Source: Sediminicola sp035798135
GTDB lineage: Bacteria > Bacteroidota > Bacteroidia > Flavobacteriales > Flavobacteriaceae
Length of the DNA: 64,000 bases
Direction of reading: 5' to 3'
Assembly: GCA_035798135.1 (NCBI GenBank)
Contig: JAPFBR010000001.1
Span: forward strand, 558,001 to 622,000
The notes below the pieces were generated by a model. The model saw only the letters and a program-made list of their open reading frames with translations. It was not told the origin of the DNA and ran no database searches. Numbering within the stretch: the stretch's first letter is position 1; every line of letters begins with the position of its first letter. Below are positions 35,896-44,309 of the stretch, in pieces. Position numbers and translations under genes: made by a program.

Positions 35896-36765
35896 TTATT
35901 TAAAATCGATATAATCCAAAGGGTTGGCCGGACCGCCATTGTTCCAAAGTTCAAAATGCAGATGTGGTCCAGTGGTCAATTCTCCCGTGTTGCCCACTGA
36001 GGCGATTACCTCCCCGGCCCTGACCATATCTCCCTGTTGCTTGTTCAGGGATCCATTGTGCTTGTAAACTGACAATAATCCGTCTTTATGTTCCAAAATA
36101 ATAACATATCCTGTATCCGCTGTCCATTCGGAAAAAATTACCATTCCGTCTGCCACGGCCTTTACGGGTGTATTGGTAACAGCAACCACATCTACAGCGT
36201 AGTGCTTCTTCTGTGGATTATATTCTTGGGTTATGGTTCCTCCAACAGGTGGGAACAAGACCAAATTTACATTTTTGATATCCCTTTCAAACAAACTGTA
36301 CTTGTCCTCCATAGCAACCTGTTCCCGCATTAAGGAGTCTGCCCGGATAGGAGTAAGGTCTATGGTAGAAGGGTCCAGTTTGAATTGTTCGAACAGGGAA
36401 TCCCTATTCACCTGATTATTGGCAATATCCCCATTCAATACCATTCTAATATTATCTAAATACTTATTGGTATAATTTAAAACCGTAACCAGGGAATCAG
36501 TTTTATACGTCAATTCAATAGCCTGTCTTTTTAGTTTCGTTGAGGAATATCCCGGAATATATTCCCGTAAGGGCGTGAAAGCGATTAGCACGGTAGTACA
36601 GGCGATCAAGGCCACAATAAAAAGGGAACCCGTGACAAAAACGTTCAAACGGCTCAACTTAAAAGAAATCTTTTCTTCAAAAGTATTTTCATTAAGTATC
36701 ACCAAGCGATACTTATGTAAAAGCTTCTTTTTGATTTCCTTTCTTTTTTCCCCTTTCTTGGCCAT
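35896..36765 (-). CDS. M23 family metallopeptidase, membrane-anchored
   Basis: This 289-residue protein has a basic cytosolic N-terminus, one membrane segment at about residues 40-65, a short helical stalk and a LytM-type Zn domain. The zinc motifs appear as HYAVD near residue 188 and HLHFE near residue 270. It likely cuts or remodels peptidoglycan in the periplasm. It forms a 6-bp-spaced pair with the GH3 gene. The -7 promoter element ends only 6 bases before its ATG. Confidence 0.92.
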   Translation of the reverse strand: MAKKGEKRKEIKKKLLHKYRLVILNENTFEEKISFKLSRLNVFVTGSLFIVALIACTTVLIAFTPLREYIPGYSSTKLKRQAIELTYKTDSLVTVLNYTNKYLDNIRMVLNGDIANNQVNRDSLFEQFKLDPSTIDLTPIRADSLMREQVAMEDKYSLFERDIKNVNLVLFPPVGGTITQEYNPQKKHYAVDVVAVTNTPVKAVADGMVIFSEWTADTGYVIILEHKDGLLSVYKHNGSLNKQQGDMVRAGEVIASVGNTGELTTGPHLHFELWNNGGPANPLDYIDFK

Positions 36766-36771
36766 AGTTCA

Positions 36772-36779
36772 CAAATATA
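36772..36779 (-). promoter_or_regulatory. -7 element (TATATTTG) directly before the M23 gene
   Basis: It matches TAnnTTTG and lies 6 bases before the ATG at 36765, so the transcript would have almost no leader. Confidence 0.45.
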
Positions 36780-36933
36780 ATGTTACTCTTGAATAATTCA
36801 GAGTAGATTTGATAATTCTGTCATTGGCATGCATTGGACAGATAAAATGTATACGCACATTAACAGGATTTGGTTTACATCGTTAAATTACTATTTCCTT
36901 TATAATTATAACGGAATACTTGTTACTTTTTAG

Positions 36934-36941
36934 TACATTTG
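36934..36941 (+). promoter_or_regulatory. -7 element (TACATTTG) upstream of tatA
   Basis: It matches TAnnTTTG 22 bases before the ATG. A TTG at 36920 is too close (11 bases) to be a normal -33 element. Confidence 0.4.
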
Positions 36942-36963
36942 TGGTCTATTTAAATCATCTGAA

Positions 36964-37155
36964 ATGATATCTTCAAACATTTTTTTAGCAGTTGGACCTT
37001 GGCAAATAGTCATTGTGGTTTTGGTCATTCTTTTATTGTTCGGTGGAAAGAAAATTCCAGAATTAATGCGTGGACTTGGAAGCGGAATTAAAGAATTTAA
37101 GGATGCCTCAAAGGAGGATGAGCCCACAAGTGACAAAATTGACGAGAAAAAATAA
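36964..37155 (+). CDS. tatA: Sec-independent translocase subunit TatA/E
   Basis: This 63-residue protein has an N-terminal membrane helix (about 8-24), the FGGKKIPELMRGLGSGIKEFKDA amphipathic helix (key part FGGKKIPEL) and a charged tail. This is the TatA/E plan for export of folded proteins. Single gene with its own promoter element and a terminator; tatC is not in the window. Confidence 0.95.
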   Translation: MISSNIFLAVGPWQIVIVVLVILLLFGGKKIPELMRGLGSGIKEFKDASKEDEPTSDKIDEKK

Positions 37156-37175
37156 GCTTATAGCGTAAATAAATG

Positions 37176-37200
37176 AACACCCCTCGTGGGTGTTTTTTTG
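37176..37200 (+). terminator. Terminator after tatA
   Basis: A 7-bp stem (37176-37182 with 37188-37194) with a 5-base loop is followed by a T run. It lies 20 bp after the stop. Confidence 0.85.
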
Positions 37201-37541
37201 TTTTAATATGCTTTACACTTTACTTTATAAACCCAGGCTTTACTTCAAGATTCTTTCAAGACGTTTTAGAATGGGGCATTAAAATCTTCCTTTTTTTATT
37301 GGGATTCCAGCATTTCAGAAACCACCTCTTAGCTATTAATCCCTTGTTTACGACAAAATGCATCACTTTCACAACAAAAAGTAATTGAATGGTACTTCAT
37401 CCGCTAAATTCGTAGTTTAAAGATAATAAGGATTTAAACTTGCTGAAAATCAGAACGGTATATCGACTCAATAAATGAGTTGCTTTTTACGTTATCAGTT
37501 AAAGATTTTTTTAGTCAAGTACCCAATAAATAGCTGCACCG
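37201..37541. other. Gap upstream of the OmpA-family gene
   Basis: No supported gene or strong promoter was found in these 341 bases; a small open frame here has no coding character. Confidence 0.5.
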
Positions 37542-40181
37542 ATGAAAAACCTTCTTACAGCCTATATTCTCTTGCTCACTGTAATCTGCAGTGCACAGGG
37601 TATAAAGAAGAATTATATTGCAAGTAATGGCGATTATGCCTCACTTACCCATATTAATAAAAGCCGAAATACTTATACTTCCACGCCTAGCAAGAGAGTT
37701 TCTGGAGAAGCGTTTAAAAGGACTGCTGCCAAAAATAATATTAAAAGTAGAACTTTCTATAATCTCAAAGGTGCGGATGAAGGCTATTACATTGTCTCTG
37801 GTGTGTTTTCAGATTTGACCAATGCCAAAAATTTGGTGCGAAAACTCAAAGGAAAAGGATTTTCCGCTGGCTTTATTAACAATTCTGGCAATGGTCTTAA
37901 TTATGTCTACGTGGCACAATATGATACTTTGGACAAAGCCATAGACTCTTGTAATTCCCAGTTGAATGGTTCCTATACCGAACCATTTTGGTTAATGAAC
38001 GTGGATAATGGTGGTAAAGCCAATAAAATAGACTTAAAGGACAAATCAGCAACCCCTTTACCTTCATCTACCGATGATACTAGGACAAAATCTCCGCTTC
38101 AAGAGTCAAAACCAACAAAAAGCAAGCCTTCAAAGGAATCCAATAGTGAAGAGGAACTTTCCATAGATGAAGTTACCTATGATATGCTCAATGCTACAGA
38201 TGAGGTTGAAGCAACAGAAAAAAGGAGGCCTACTAGAAGAAAAATAACCTACTCCAAGGAAAAAGATAATTCCATTCCTAGCCGATTGATCCAAAAAGCA
38301 GATGAGTACTTTAATAAAATGTGGTATGCTGAAGCAGCCGAACTTTACGAAGAAGCATTAAAAAAGGATCCAGAAAATTATTCCTTTGATGTACTTCAAA
38401 AAGCGGGTGATGCCTATTATTATAACACGGATATGCCCAAAGCCTATTATTGGTACAATATACTATATGAGCGCTATGAGAAGGATCTTTCTCCTGATCA
38501 ACTGTTTAAATACGCACATACATTAAAAGGCACAGGGAAGTACGGTCGGTCAAAGCGACTGATGCGTCTCTATGACCAGGAAATGAAGAAAGGCAATTCA
38601 AAAAATACCAGAATAGGTCTTAACGCAGAAAAGAAGGAGGCTGTCCTTGATAATATTTTAAGCAAGGAACAAGATTTTGGTATTAAGAACTTGGCCATTA
38701 ATACCAGGTATTCGGAATTTTCACCAATGTTCCACAATGAAGACGAGATAGTATTTGCTTCTGCAAAGGATTCTTCCTTTTTAAAAACCAGACGGTATAA
38801 ATGGAACAATCAACCCTATTTGGATCTATATGTGTCCAAGATCAACAAGGAATCACAGGACTTAAAGAGTGCCCTTAAATTTTCCAAGAAAATAAACACG
38901 AAGTACCATGAAGCTTCGGTTGCGTTCGCGCCTGATAATCTTACCATGTATTTTACCAGAAACAATTACGGGAAAAAATTAAAAAGGGATAAAAACGGCA
39001 TAAATAACCTTAAAATTTATCGCTCAACAAAGGTAAATGGGGAATGGACAGAGGCTGAGGAAGTACCTTTCAATAGCGATGACTATTCCACCGGCCATCC
39101 TGCATTGAGTCCGGATGGAAAAAAACTATACTTTGTTTCTGACATGCCCGGAAGCATTGGCCAGACCGATATTTTCGTTGTTGACGTATTGGATAATGGA
39201 CAGTATTCTGCCCCAAAAAATCTAGGACCGGGGATTAATACGGAACAAAAAGAAATGTTCCCGTTTATAAATGACAAAAAGCTTTACTTCGCCTCCAACG
39301 GCCATGTAGGATTGGGTGGCCTGGATGTATACGAAGTTGCATATGATGAGGAAGGTTTTAAAGAAGTACTGAATATGGGTCAGCCCATCAACAGTAATAA
39401 GGATGACTTTTCCTATATCGTAAACGAAGAAAATCAAAAAGGCTATTTCGCTTCCAACAGAAAAGGTGGTAAGGGAGATGACGACATCTATTCCTTTAAA
39501 CGTTTATTGGTGGAAGAGGTGGCGCCAAACCAAAATGCCATTGCTGGAGTAGTAACGGAACTGATTACAGGAGACCTTATGCCGCAGAGCTTGGTTACCC
39601 TTCTGGATGAAAACAATATTAAATTAAAAGAAGTGGTTACTGGGGACGACGGCAGCTTCATTTTCGAAGATTTGGAAGGCAATACCAAATACACCTTAAA
39701 AGTTACTCAAGACACTTATTTTGATCAAGAACTGCCTATAACTACTAAAGATAATGAATTGGTCAATGTGGATATTTCCATTAAAAAGCTAAAAGACCTA
39801 ATAGCCATTGAAAATGGCATAAGAAAGCTTAAAACCGACATGATTTATTTCGACTTTGATAAGTTCAATATTCGATCCGATGCAAGCTTGGAGCTGAATA
39901 AAGTAATAAGTGTTATGAACGAATACCCTCAAATGGTGATCAAAATTGAGTCCCATACCGACTCAAGAGGTAATGATGTTTACAATAAATACCTATCAGA
40001 TAGAAGAGCCAAGTCAACCAGGGACTATATAATTTCCAAAGGTATTGATGCCTCTCGTATTGAAAGTGCTATTGGCTATGGAGAAGAACAATTGATCAAC
40101 GAATGTAAAAATGGGATCCGTTGCTCAGGACCGAAGCACGAATTGAACAGGCGGTCAGAAATCATTATTGTTAATATGTAA
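37542..40181 (+). CDS. OmpA family protein with SPOR, TPR, PD40 and carboxypeptidase-regulatory domains (PorE-like)
   Basis: This 879-residue secreted protein starts with a signal peptide (MKNLLTAYILLLTVICSAQ). A SPOR-like domain follows at about residues 80-152, TPR helices at about 245-330, a WD40-like PD40 beta-propeller at about 380-650 (with LSPDGKKLYFVSD near 525), a CarboxypepD_reg-like domain at about 665-745, and a C-terminal OmpA peptidoglycan-binding domain (about 770-875) with YFDFDKFNIR and SHTDSRG. TPR-propeller-CRD-OmpA is the plan of PorE of the type IX secretion system. The extra SPOR part and several paralogues in this phylum mean it may be a relative of PorE. The SprF-like gene lies 8 kb away. 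Confidence 0.88.
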   Translation: MKNLLTAYILLLTVICSAQGIKKNYIASNGDYASLTHINKSRNTYTSTPSKRVSGEAFKRTAAKNNIKSRTFYNLKGADEGYYIVSGVFSDLTNAKNLVRKLKGKGFSAGFINNSGNGLNYVYVAQYDTLDKAIDSCNSQLNGSYTEPFWLMNVDNGGKANKIDLKDKSATPLPSSTDDTRTKSPLQESKPTKSKPSKESNSEEELSIDEVTYDMLNATDEVEATEKRRPTRRKITYSKEKDNSIPSRLIQKADEYFNKMWYAEAAELYEEALKKDPENYSFDVLQKAGDAYYYNTDMPKAYYWYNILYERYEKDLSPDQLFKYAHTLKGTGKYGRSKRLMRLYDQEMKKGNSKNTRIGLNAEKKEAVLDNILSKEQDFGIKNLAINTRYSEFSPMFHNEDEIVFASAKDSSFLKTRRYKWNNQPYLDLYVSKINKESQDLKSALKFSKKINTKYHEASVAFAPDNLTMYFTRNNYGKKLKRDKNGINNLKIYRSTKVNGEWTEAEEVPFNSDDYSTGHPALSPDGKKLYFVSDMPGSIGQTDIFVVDVLDNGQYSAPKNLGPGINTEQKEMFPFINDKKLYFASNGHVGLGGLDVYEVAYDEEGFKEVLNMGQPINSNKDDFSYIVNEENQKGYFASNRKGGKGDDDIYSFKRLLVEEVAPNQNAIAGVVTELITGDLMPQSLVTLLDENNIKLKEVVTGDDGSFIFEDLEGNTKYTLKVTQDTYFDQELPITTKDNELVNVDISIKKLKDLIAIENGIRKLKTDMIYFDFDKFNIRSDASLELNKVISVMNEYPQMVIKIESHTDSRGNDVYNKYLSDRRAKSTRDYIISKGIDASRIESAIGYGEEQLINECKNGIRCSGPKHELNRRSEIIIVNM

Positions 40182-40572
40182 TCTTTACCTACTTAGATAG
40201 TGTTTTATACTTGTTGGGGGGGTTATCTATAGAATTTAGACTTTACGGTCAACGCCCAAATAATATACCATTAAGTTTATTATTTGGGCTCACATTTCAA
40301 TCTCTTCTTGTATATAATGCTATATTCATCTCATTATCAACTACTATTTATCCAAGTATTGGCATTAAACAATCCTCATCAAAACCCCCTTTTCGCTTTG
40401 TCGCCTTTTTTAAACCTTTCATCCGTGTAGTTTATCGACTAATTTTACAGTTTACCTTTTGTTGTATATTATTAGCTTTTTCATCCTTAAAAGCGACCAT
40501 TTGACCTAGTATTTTTCATGTGCCCCTTTAAGTCCCCGACCTTTGAAGTAACTTAATCTTAAACTGTGGGAT
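40182..40572. other. Gap between the OmpA-family gene and the first DUF6747 gene
   Basis: Apart from the hairpin at 40254-40289 I see no gene in these 391 bases; the sequence is A+T rich with homopolymer C and T runs. Confidence 0.5.
40254..40289 (+). terminator. Hairpin, possible terminator of the OmpA-family gene
   Basis: Perfect 12-bp arms (40254-40265 and 40278-40289) flank a 12-base loop about 70 bp after the stop. No T run follows, so termination is uncertain. Confidence 0.5.
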
Positions 40573-40743
40573 ATGACAAAACTATTACTTATCAAAGAAA
40601 TTTATTTAGAAGGATTTAGAAATTTAGGCCATCTCATCATAAAGAACTACTTGAAGGTATTTTCTTGGATCTGTTTCGCCTTGATTCTTGTTGCCATGTA
40701 TGCCTTGGTATACAGAATGTCTACAGGATTTATGTGGGATTAG
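40573..40743 (+). CDS. DUF6747 family small membrane protein (first copy)
   Basis: This 56-residue protein begins MTKLLLIKEIYLEGFRNLG and has one hydrophobic segment at about residues 29-49. It is below the length limit of many gene finders. The second copy at 41108 is of identical length and about two-thirds identical by eye, which supports both as real genes. I believe the family is DUF6747, a flavobacterial group of unknown function. A terminator follows at 40768. Confidence 0.8.
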   Translation: MTKLLLIKEIYLEGFRNLGHLIIKNYLKVFSWICFALILVAMYALVYRMSTGFMWD

Positions 40744-40767
40744 ATTAAAGCCCACAACAAATTATAT

Positions 40768-40800
40768 AAACCCCATTGGAAACTTCCTTTGGGGTTTTTT
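40768..40800 (+). terminator. Terminator after the first DUF6747 gene
   Basis: An 8-bp stem (40768-40775 with 40790-40797) is followed by a T run ending near 40801. Confidence 0.8.
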
Positions 40801-41107
40801 TATGGCTAACAATACCAATGCATTATCCTTTAATGACTTATATATACCATACTTTCTTCTCAATGAAAGTTTTCAAAGCAATCCTAATGTACCATCTTAT
40901 TTTGTTGCAAATCTCCATTTCACACACCTAATATACTTAGAATCGCTCCTTGTACCTTCCCGTTCATCCCACAAAAAAAACCATTCACAGACAAAATAAA
41001 ATAAGGGCTTTCCTACATCCTTTTTTTCTTCCGTTGAGCCAATATATTATAAAGAGGAGGACATGCAGCCTATCTTTAATATAGTATTAACCCGAAAAAA
41101 TACGATT
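40801..41107. other. Gap between the two DUF6747 genes
   Basis: These 307 bases show no gene or clear promoter element; a GAGGAGG-like purine tract at 41055 lies too far from the second ATG to serve it. Confidence 0.5.
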
Positions 41108-41278
41108 ATGAGCAAACTACTACTTGTTAAAGAGATATACCTTGAAGGTTTTAAGAACTTGGGAAACCTAATGATTAAAAATTATTTTAAGGCACTCTCA
41201 TGGTTTTGCTTTGGGCTGTTTGCCGTTGTGGTTTATGCCTTTGTTTTTAGATTGATCACGGGCTTTGCATTTGATTAA
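41108..41278 (+). CDS. DUF6747 family small membrane protein (second copy)
   Basis: This 56-residue protein begins MSKLLLVKEIYLEGFKNLG, with a single hydrophobic segment at about residues 29-49 ending GFAFD. The frame is open further upstream, but the alignment with the copy at 40573 fixes the start at 41108. Function unknown; the amphipathic N-terminus with conserved KEIYLEGF and the single helix suggest a small inner-membrane peptide. Confidence 0.85.
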   Translation: MSKLLLVKEIYLEGFKNLGNLMIKNYFKALSWFCFGLFAVVVYAFVFRLITGFAFD

Positions 41279-41345
41279 AAAATCACAGCCTTTAAAATAC
41301 TGTTTTCCCACAAAAACGGTTAAGTATCTATTTCAAAATTAAAAT

Positions 41346-41372
41346 AAAAGGGTCGCTGTGCGACCCTTTTTT
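41346..41372 (+). terminator. Terminator after the second DUF6747 gene
   Basis: An 11-bp stem (41346-41356 with 41360-41370) has a 3-base loop and a T run. Confidence 0.85.
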
Positions 41373-41495
41373 AATGGCTCTAAGCCAAGAATACCAATCG
41401 GCCCGAGTACTTAGTGGTCTTCTTAAAAAAAGACATTCTAGTGAGCCTAAAATGGACTTTATGCACAAAAGTGTTGTGTCTCCTTTAAAACAAAA

Positions 41496-41517
41496 GAGCG
41501 ACCCATCTGGGTCGCTC
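41496..41517 (-). terminator. Terminator of the DUF4837 gene
   Basis: A 10-bp stem (41496-41505 with 41508-41517) with a T-rich tail on the minus strand lies 25 bp after the stop. Its core shares the GGGTCGC word with the hairpin at 41346. Confidence 0.8.
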
Positions 41518-41542
41518 AAAATAAAGCTTTTAAAAATGTATC

Positions 41543-42541
41543 CTATTTCTTTTTGGGTACATCAAATTTTACTGATTTCAATATAGCTTCCAGTTCAAAC
41601 ATATAATCTCTCTTCTCTGTAGAGGGAGCAAAAGTAAACCCTTCTATGACCAGTTTTCTATTGTTCGCCTCATCATTGATAATGTACGTCAAAAATGGTC
41701 CTGCCATTGGATATCCATTGATCTCCCAAATACCTTTGACCTCAACAGCCTTCTTTCCAGCGATCTCGGCAGGAAAGACATAAGGAGAAAATGCTTTTTC
41801 CGTCATCATATATGTTACTTTGCCTGGAACATCAGGTCCTGGAATATATTTTTTCCCTATAGAATCCCTCATTGCCACAATTTCCTTTACAAAGGTCGAG
41901 TCGTTGGAGAAACTATCCCCGGGAATGGAATAAACAATAATGTTCATGGTCCCTTTTTGAATTTGTCGATCTATCCAAACAAAATTATCCTCTTGCTTAC
42001 CTACTTTATAGACTGAGGGCATGGAAAGAGTTATTCCAAATTTATCTTCTAGGACCTTTTCCTTGTTTAAGGATCTTAAAAACCTCTTTTGTGCCTCCGT
42101 GATTTCTACAGATTTAAAAGCCTCAATAATTTCTTCGGCATTCTCATCCAAATTCTGAATGATTTCGTCATCTGTGCGTCCCTTAATGACAGCAACTTTT
42201 TGTGGTCTTGCATACATATCGGTTTTAATATGCCCTAAATCCAAGGAGTCCTTTACAACATACAATACAGATCTGGTATTCCTAACGGCCCCCGTAAAAA
42301 CATTGGAACCCATGTGGTTTATGGTGAATAAGGGTTCTTCCCATGATAGGCCAAGAACTGGCGCTGCAAAGTATTCCCTTACCTTATCACCTACAGGTCC
42401 TTTCCAGAGCTCATTGTCCATCACCACTGCAACAGAATTAATGGCCCCAATTGATTCTGGTTTATAATCAATTTTATTTTCTCCTTTACAGGAGACAATG
42501 GTGATTAAAAGAACTAGAAGAAGTGTTCCTAATTTTTTCAT
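41543..42541 (-). CDS. DUF4837 family lipoprotein
   Basis: The frame is open from 42574, but the ATG at 42541 starts a lipoprotein signal (MKKLGTLLLVLLITIVSCKG) with the acylated Cys at residue 18. The mature protein of about 315 residues contains SVAVVMDNELWKGPVGDKVR near residue 38 and GDSFSNDST near 203, typical for the DUF4837 family of Bacteroidota. The function is unknown. It follows the lytic transglycosylase gene and may share its transcript. Confidence 0.85.
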   Translation of the reverse strand: MKKLGTLLLVLLITIVSCKGENKIDYKPESIGAINSVAVVMDNELWKGPVGDKVREYFAAPVLGLSWEEPLFTINHMGSNVFTGAVRNTRSVLYVVKDSLDLGHIKTDMYARPQKVAVIKGRTDDEIIQNLDENAEEIIEAFKSVEITEAQKRFLRSLNKEKVLEDKFGITLSMPSVYKVGKQEDNFVWIDRQIQKGTMNIIVYSIPGDSFSNDSTFVKEIVAMRDSIGKKYIPGPDVPGKVTYMMTEKAFSPYVFPAEIAGKKAVEVKGIWEINGYPMAGPFLTYIINDEANNRKLVIEGFTFAPSTEKRDYMFELEAILKSVKFDVPKKK

Positions 42542-42561
42542 TTTGGTTTTAGTATTAAGGT

Positions 42562-44193
42562 TTAACAACTGCACAATTTAATTTTTGCGCCAATTTTAAT
42601 GTCATTCCCTCTAATACCGTTCCATTCTCGTAAATTTTCAATAGTAATTCCAGGATATTTTTTAGAAATGGTCCACAGGGAATCTCCACTCTTTACCATA
42701 TGGACCTTCGTGTCGCTTGCAATAGCTGATTTTGTTGAACTATTTGACGACGAAGATGATGTATTGGAAGAACTTGAAGTTACAGGATTTTTTGCATAGA
42801 TGGTAAGTCGTTGTCCTATCCTTACGGTGTTGCCACTAAGTCCATTCCATTGTTTTAATTGGCTTACCCCAACCCCATGTCTTTCTGCAATCTTTCCTAA
42901 ATAATCTCCACTTCTAACCCTATAGACAATCCTATTCTGAGCCTCAATAAGTTCTTGCATTGGCTTTTCCTCTGTTTCCAGTTCCGATTTTACATGTGCA
43001 TATATTGCCGCTTCATTGGCCACAAATTTTCCCGTCGCTTCTCTGGGCAATCGCAACACATAGTCCTTCCCTTCAACATAGGGTATAACATCCAATTTAT
43101 AAGAAGGATTAAGGATTTGCAGTTCTTCTACTGAAACATCTACCAACTCAGAAATCTGATTAAACGTAATCAAGTTTTTTACATGAACCGTATCTGTGTC
43201 AAATAGAGGTCTCTCAATTCTTTCACGTTTAAAACCGTGTTCTTCTGCATATTCAAAAATATACATGGTCGCTAAAAATGCAGGAACATAACCAGCTGTT
43301 TCCCTAGGCAGGTTTCTTCTAATGTTCCAATAATTTGTATAGCCCCCAGACCTCCTAATTGCCTTATTGACATTCCCTGGGCCCGAATTATAGGCTGCCA
43401 AAGCTAAATCCCAATCGTCAAAAATCCCGTGAAGCCTTGACAAGTATTTTGCCGCTGCTTTTGTAGAGGCAATTGGATCACTGCGCTCATCCACGTAACT
43501 ACTGACATCCAGATCATACATCTTTCCGGTGCTGTACATAAATTGCCATAAACCAGTGGCGCCTACCCTAGATCTTGCCCTAGGATTTAAGGCCGATTCA
43601 ATAATAGCCAAATACTTTAATTCCAGAGGCACATTGTACGTATCCAATTCCTGTTCAAACATTGGAAAATAAAACTGACTTACCTTGAGCATCCTTTGCA
43701 TCAACCCTCTCTTTCTTGTCAAAAATGTTTTGATGACATTTTCAAGGGATGGATTGTAGGCGATGTTAAAAGGTGTTTTTTGATCTAATATTTTCAATCT
43801 GGCCTTTAGTGTCTCCGTATCCAGGTCGTAGTTGTAAACAGAATCCACTTCCAGATTGGTCACTGTATTGTATATGGAATCAAAATAGCTTTGGTTATCG
43901 TGCAGTTCCTTTAACCACAGTTTATCATACTTTAAAACCTCAATTCGATCAGACAAATTGAACTTATTACTGACCTTCACCAATATTGTAGGGGAATCCT
44001 CCAATTGTCCCGGAGACTCCATAAGCTCCATCTGTTCAACCCCTTCCATATCCATGGCTATGGTATCTACTGGAACTTCCAAAACCACCTTGTTCTTTCG
44101 TTGTTTTTTGCGGGTACCATCCTTTTGTTGTGCCATAGCGGACACTGCAAACAGGCAACAAAGTACCAGACCAATGTTTTTTAATTTCATCAT
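42562..44193 (-). CDS. Membrane-bound lytic murein transglycosylase with two LysM domains (MltD-like)
   Basis: This 543-residue secreted enzyme begins with a signal peptide (VLCCLFAVSAMAQ). The transglycosylase domain lies at about residues 175-310, with the catalytic Glu in AIIESALNPRA and the GLWQFM and ALAAYNSGPGNV motifs. Two LysM domains follow, at about residues 425-470 (VRSGDYLGKIAERHG) and 497-541 (VKSGDSLWTISKKYP), which bind peptidoglycan. It cuts glycan strands in the periplasm. Two adjacent ATG codons (44193 and 44190) could both serve. Confidence 0.94.
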   Translation of the reverse strand: MMKLKNIGLVLCCLFAVSAMAQQKDGTRKKQRKNKVVLEVPVDTIAMDMEGVEQMELMESPGQLEDSPTILVKVSNKFNLSDRIEVLKYDKLWLKELHDNQSYFDSIYNTVTNLEVDSVYNYDLDTETLKARLKILDQKTPFNIAYNPSLENVIKTFLTRKRGLMQRMLKVSQFYFPMFEQELDTYNVPLELKYLAIIESALNPRARSRVGATGLWQFMYSTGKMYDLDVSSYVDERSDPIASTKAAAKYLSRLHGIFDDWDLALAAYNSGPGNVNKAIRRSGGYTNYWNIRRNLPRETAGYVPAFLATMYIFEYAEEHGFKRERIERPLFDTDTVHVKNLITFNQISELVDVSVEELQILNPSYKLDVIPYVEGKDYVLRLPREATGKFVANEAAIYAHVKSELETEEKPMQELIEAQNRIVYRVRSGDYLGKIAERHGVGVSQLKQWNGLSGNTVRIGQRLTIYAKNPVTSSSSNTSSSSSNSSTKSAIASDTKVHMVKSGDSLWTISKKYPGITIENLREWNGIRGNDIKIGAKIKLCSC

Positions 44194-44234
44194 AAGCTTT
44201 CTTCAGATTAATATGGGAATCAACGAAAATCGCA

Positions 44235-44242
44235 CAAATTTA
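44235..44242 (-). promoter_or_regulatory. -7 element (TAAATTTG) upstream of the lytic transglycosylase
   Basis: It matches TAnnTTTG about 41 bases before the start. No -33 TTG at the expected distance. Confidence 0.35.
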
Positions 44243-44309
44243 GCAAACATTTAAAAATAGCCTCTTAAAGTATTGGTAAACTAAATTGCGTATCCCTTTC
44301 ATAACGTTT

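Noticed and set aside
37173..37388. A 71-codon frame after tatA
   Set aside because: It starts inside the tatA terminator and has no ribosome site or recognisable composition.
40211..40504. A 97-codon frame between the OmpA-family gene and the first DUF6747 gene
   Set aside because: It has the residue bias of random A+T rich sequence, spans the hairpin at 40254 and has no start signal.
41374..41586. A 70-codon frame between the two terminators near 41.4 kb
   Set aside because: It runs through a terminator and into the 3' end of the DUF4837 gene on the opposite strand.
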